Of a DNA stretch of 64,000 nt, positions 63,741 to 64,000 are shown one piece after another. This DNA comes from Akebia trifoliata (taxonomy: Eukaryota; Streptophyta; Magnoliopsida; Ranunculales; Lardizabalaceae): positions 30,785,613 to 30,849,612 of the forward strand of contig CM030708.1 of assembly GCA_017979445.1 (NCBI GenBank). Direction: 5' to 3'. A program made the translations under genes and the position numbers. Numbering within the stretch: the first letter of the stretch is position 1; every line of letters starts with the position of its first letter. The notes beneath the pieces are model-generated. The model made no database searches and was not told where the DNA came from. It worked only from the letters and a program-made list of their open reading frames with translations.

Positions 63741-64000
63741 ATTTGGGCTGTCAACGGATAGCTATCCGATCGGATAGTGCTATATCCGAATTCGAATCCG
63801 AAAATAAAAAAACAATAATATCCGAATTCGAATTCGAATCCGATCGGATATCACTAACAACATTGTATTCGAATTCGAATTCGAAAAGTATATCGGATAT
63901 CCGATAATATCCGATTCGATAAAAAAATCCTACAAAATACCGTCATCCTCAATTAGTCCATCTGTATAAAAAAAATAAATAATAAATAAATAAAAAAGAA
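63741..64000. mobile_element. Start of a low-complexity hAT-like element (cut by window end)
   Basis: Begins GGGCTGTCAACGGAT and is filled with ATCCGAATTCGAAT / CGGATATCCGA words, typical of some non-autonomous hAT-type elements with palindromic interiors. The right end is outside the window. It sits at the same flank position as the unit B insert at 23,940. Confidence 0.5.

Overview
This is a plant nuclear window, almost certainly a woody eudicot. It is AT-rich, full of microsatellites and nested transposable elements, and its only genes are two fast-evolving defence families. I cannot name the species from sequence alone. No prokaryotic or viral gene, rRNA, tRNA gene or CRISPR array was seen.

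Layout. (1) 1-13,520: NLR unit A. It holds a coiled-coil NB-LRR (CNL) gene on the minus strand (5,221-7,749) with a 5'-truncated LINE in its 3' flank (3,524-4,895) and a complete Ty1/copia element (8,083-12,901) in its 5' flank. (2) 13,520-16,860: 3' end of an LTR retrotransposon with its LTR, then a repeat block that recurs at 36.3-37.3 kb. (3) 16,860-25,340: NLR unit B (gene 20,026-22,893), with a second LINE tail and a hAT-like element upstream. (4) 26,750-34,530: a tandem array of about 2.3-kb (a+b) modules containing hAT-like elements and a 1.5-kb solo LTR. These modules carry about 145 bp resembling the NLR upstream flank. (5) 35-55.4 kb: a dispersed potato-inhibitor-I (PI-I) proteinase inhibitor cluster, all on the minus strand. 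Copy 2 (40,710-41,023) is intact with two exons; copies 1 (37.3-38.0 kb) and 3 (52.3-52.6 kb) have lost the AG splice acceptor; an orphan PI promoter lies at 44.15 kb. The same region holds MITEs, a SINE-like element, an RPA1-like exon pair and an AT-rich tandem array. (6) 56,012-63,740: NLR unit C (gene 60,286-63,186, the only one of the three with no visible lesion), with a striking 1.28-kb foldback built of mirrored tandem repeats 320 bp past its stop codon. (7) 63,741-end: start of a low-complexity hAT-like element.

The three NLR units are segmental duplicates (3' flank + gene + 5' flank). They have decayed in different ways: A has lost part of RNBS-D and is truncated; B has lost one C-terminal LRR segment and its original stop codon; C is intact. 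All three carry the same P-loop-coding stretch that in other plants is the target of miR482/2118 microRNAs. Both defence families show birth-and-death evolution driven by tandem duplication and transposon insertion. All coordinates and alignments were made by eye.
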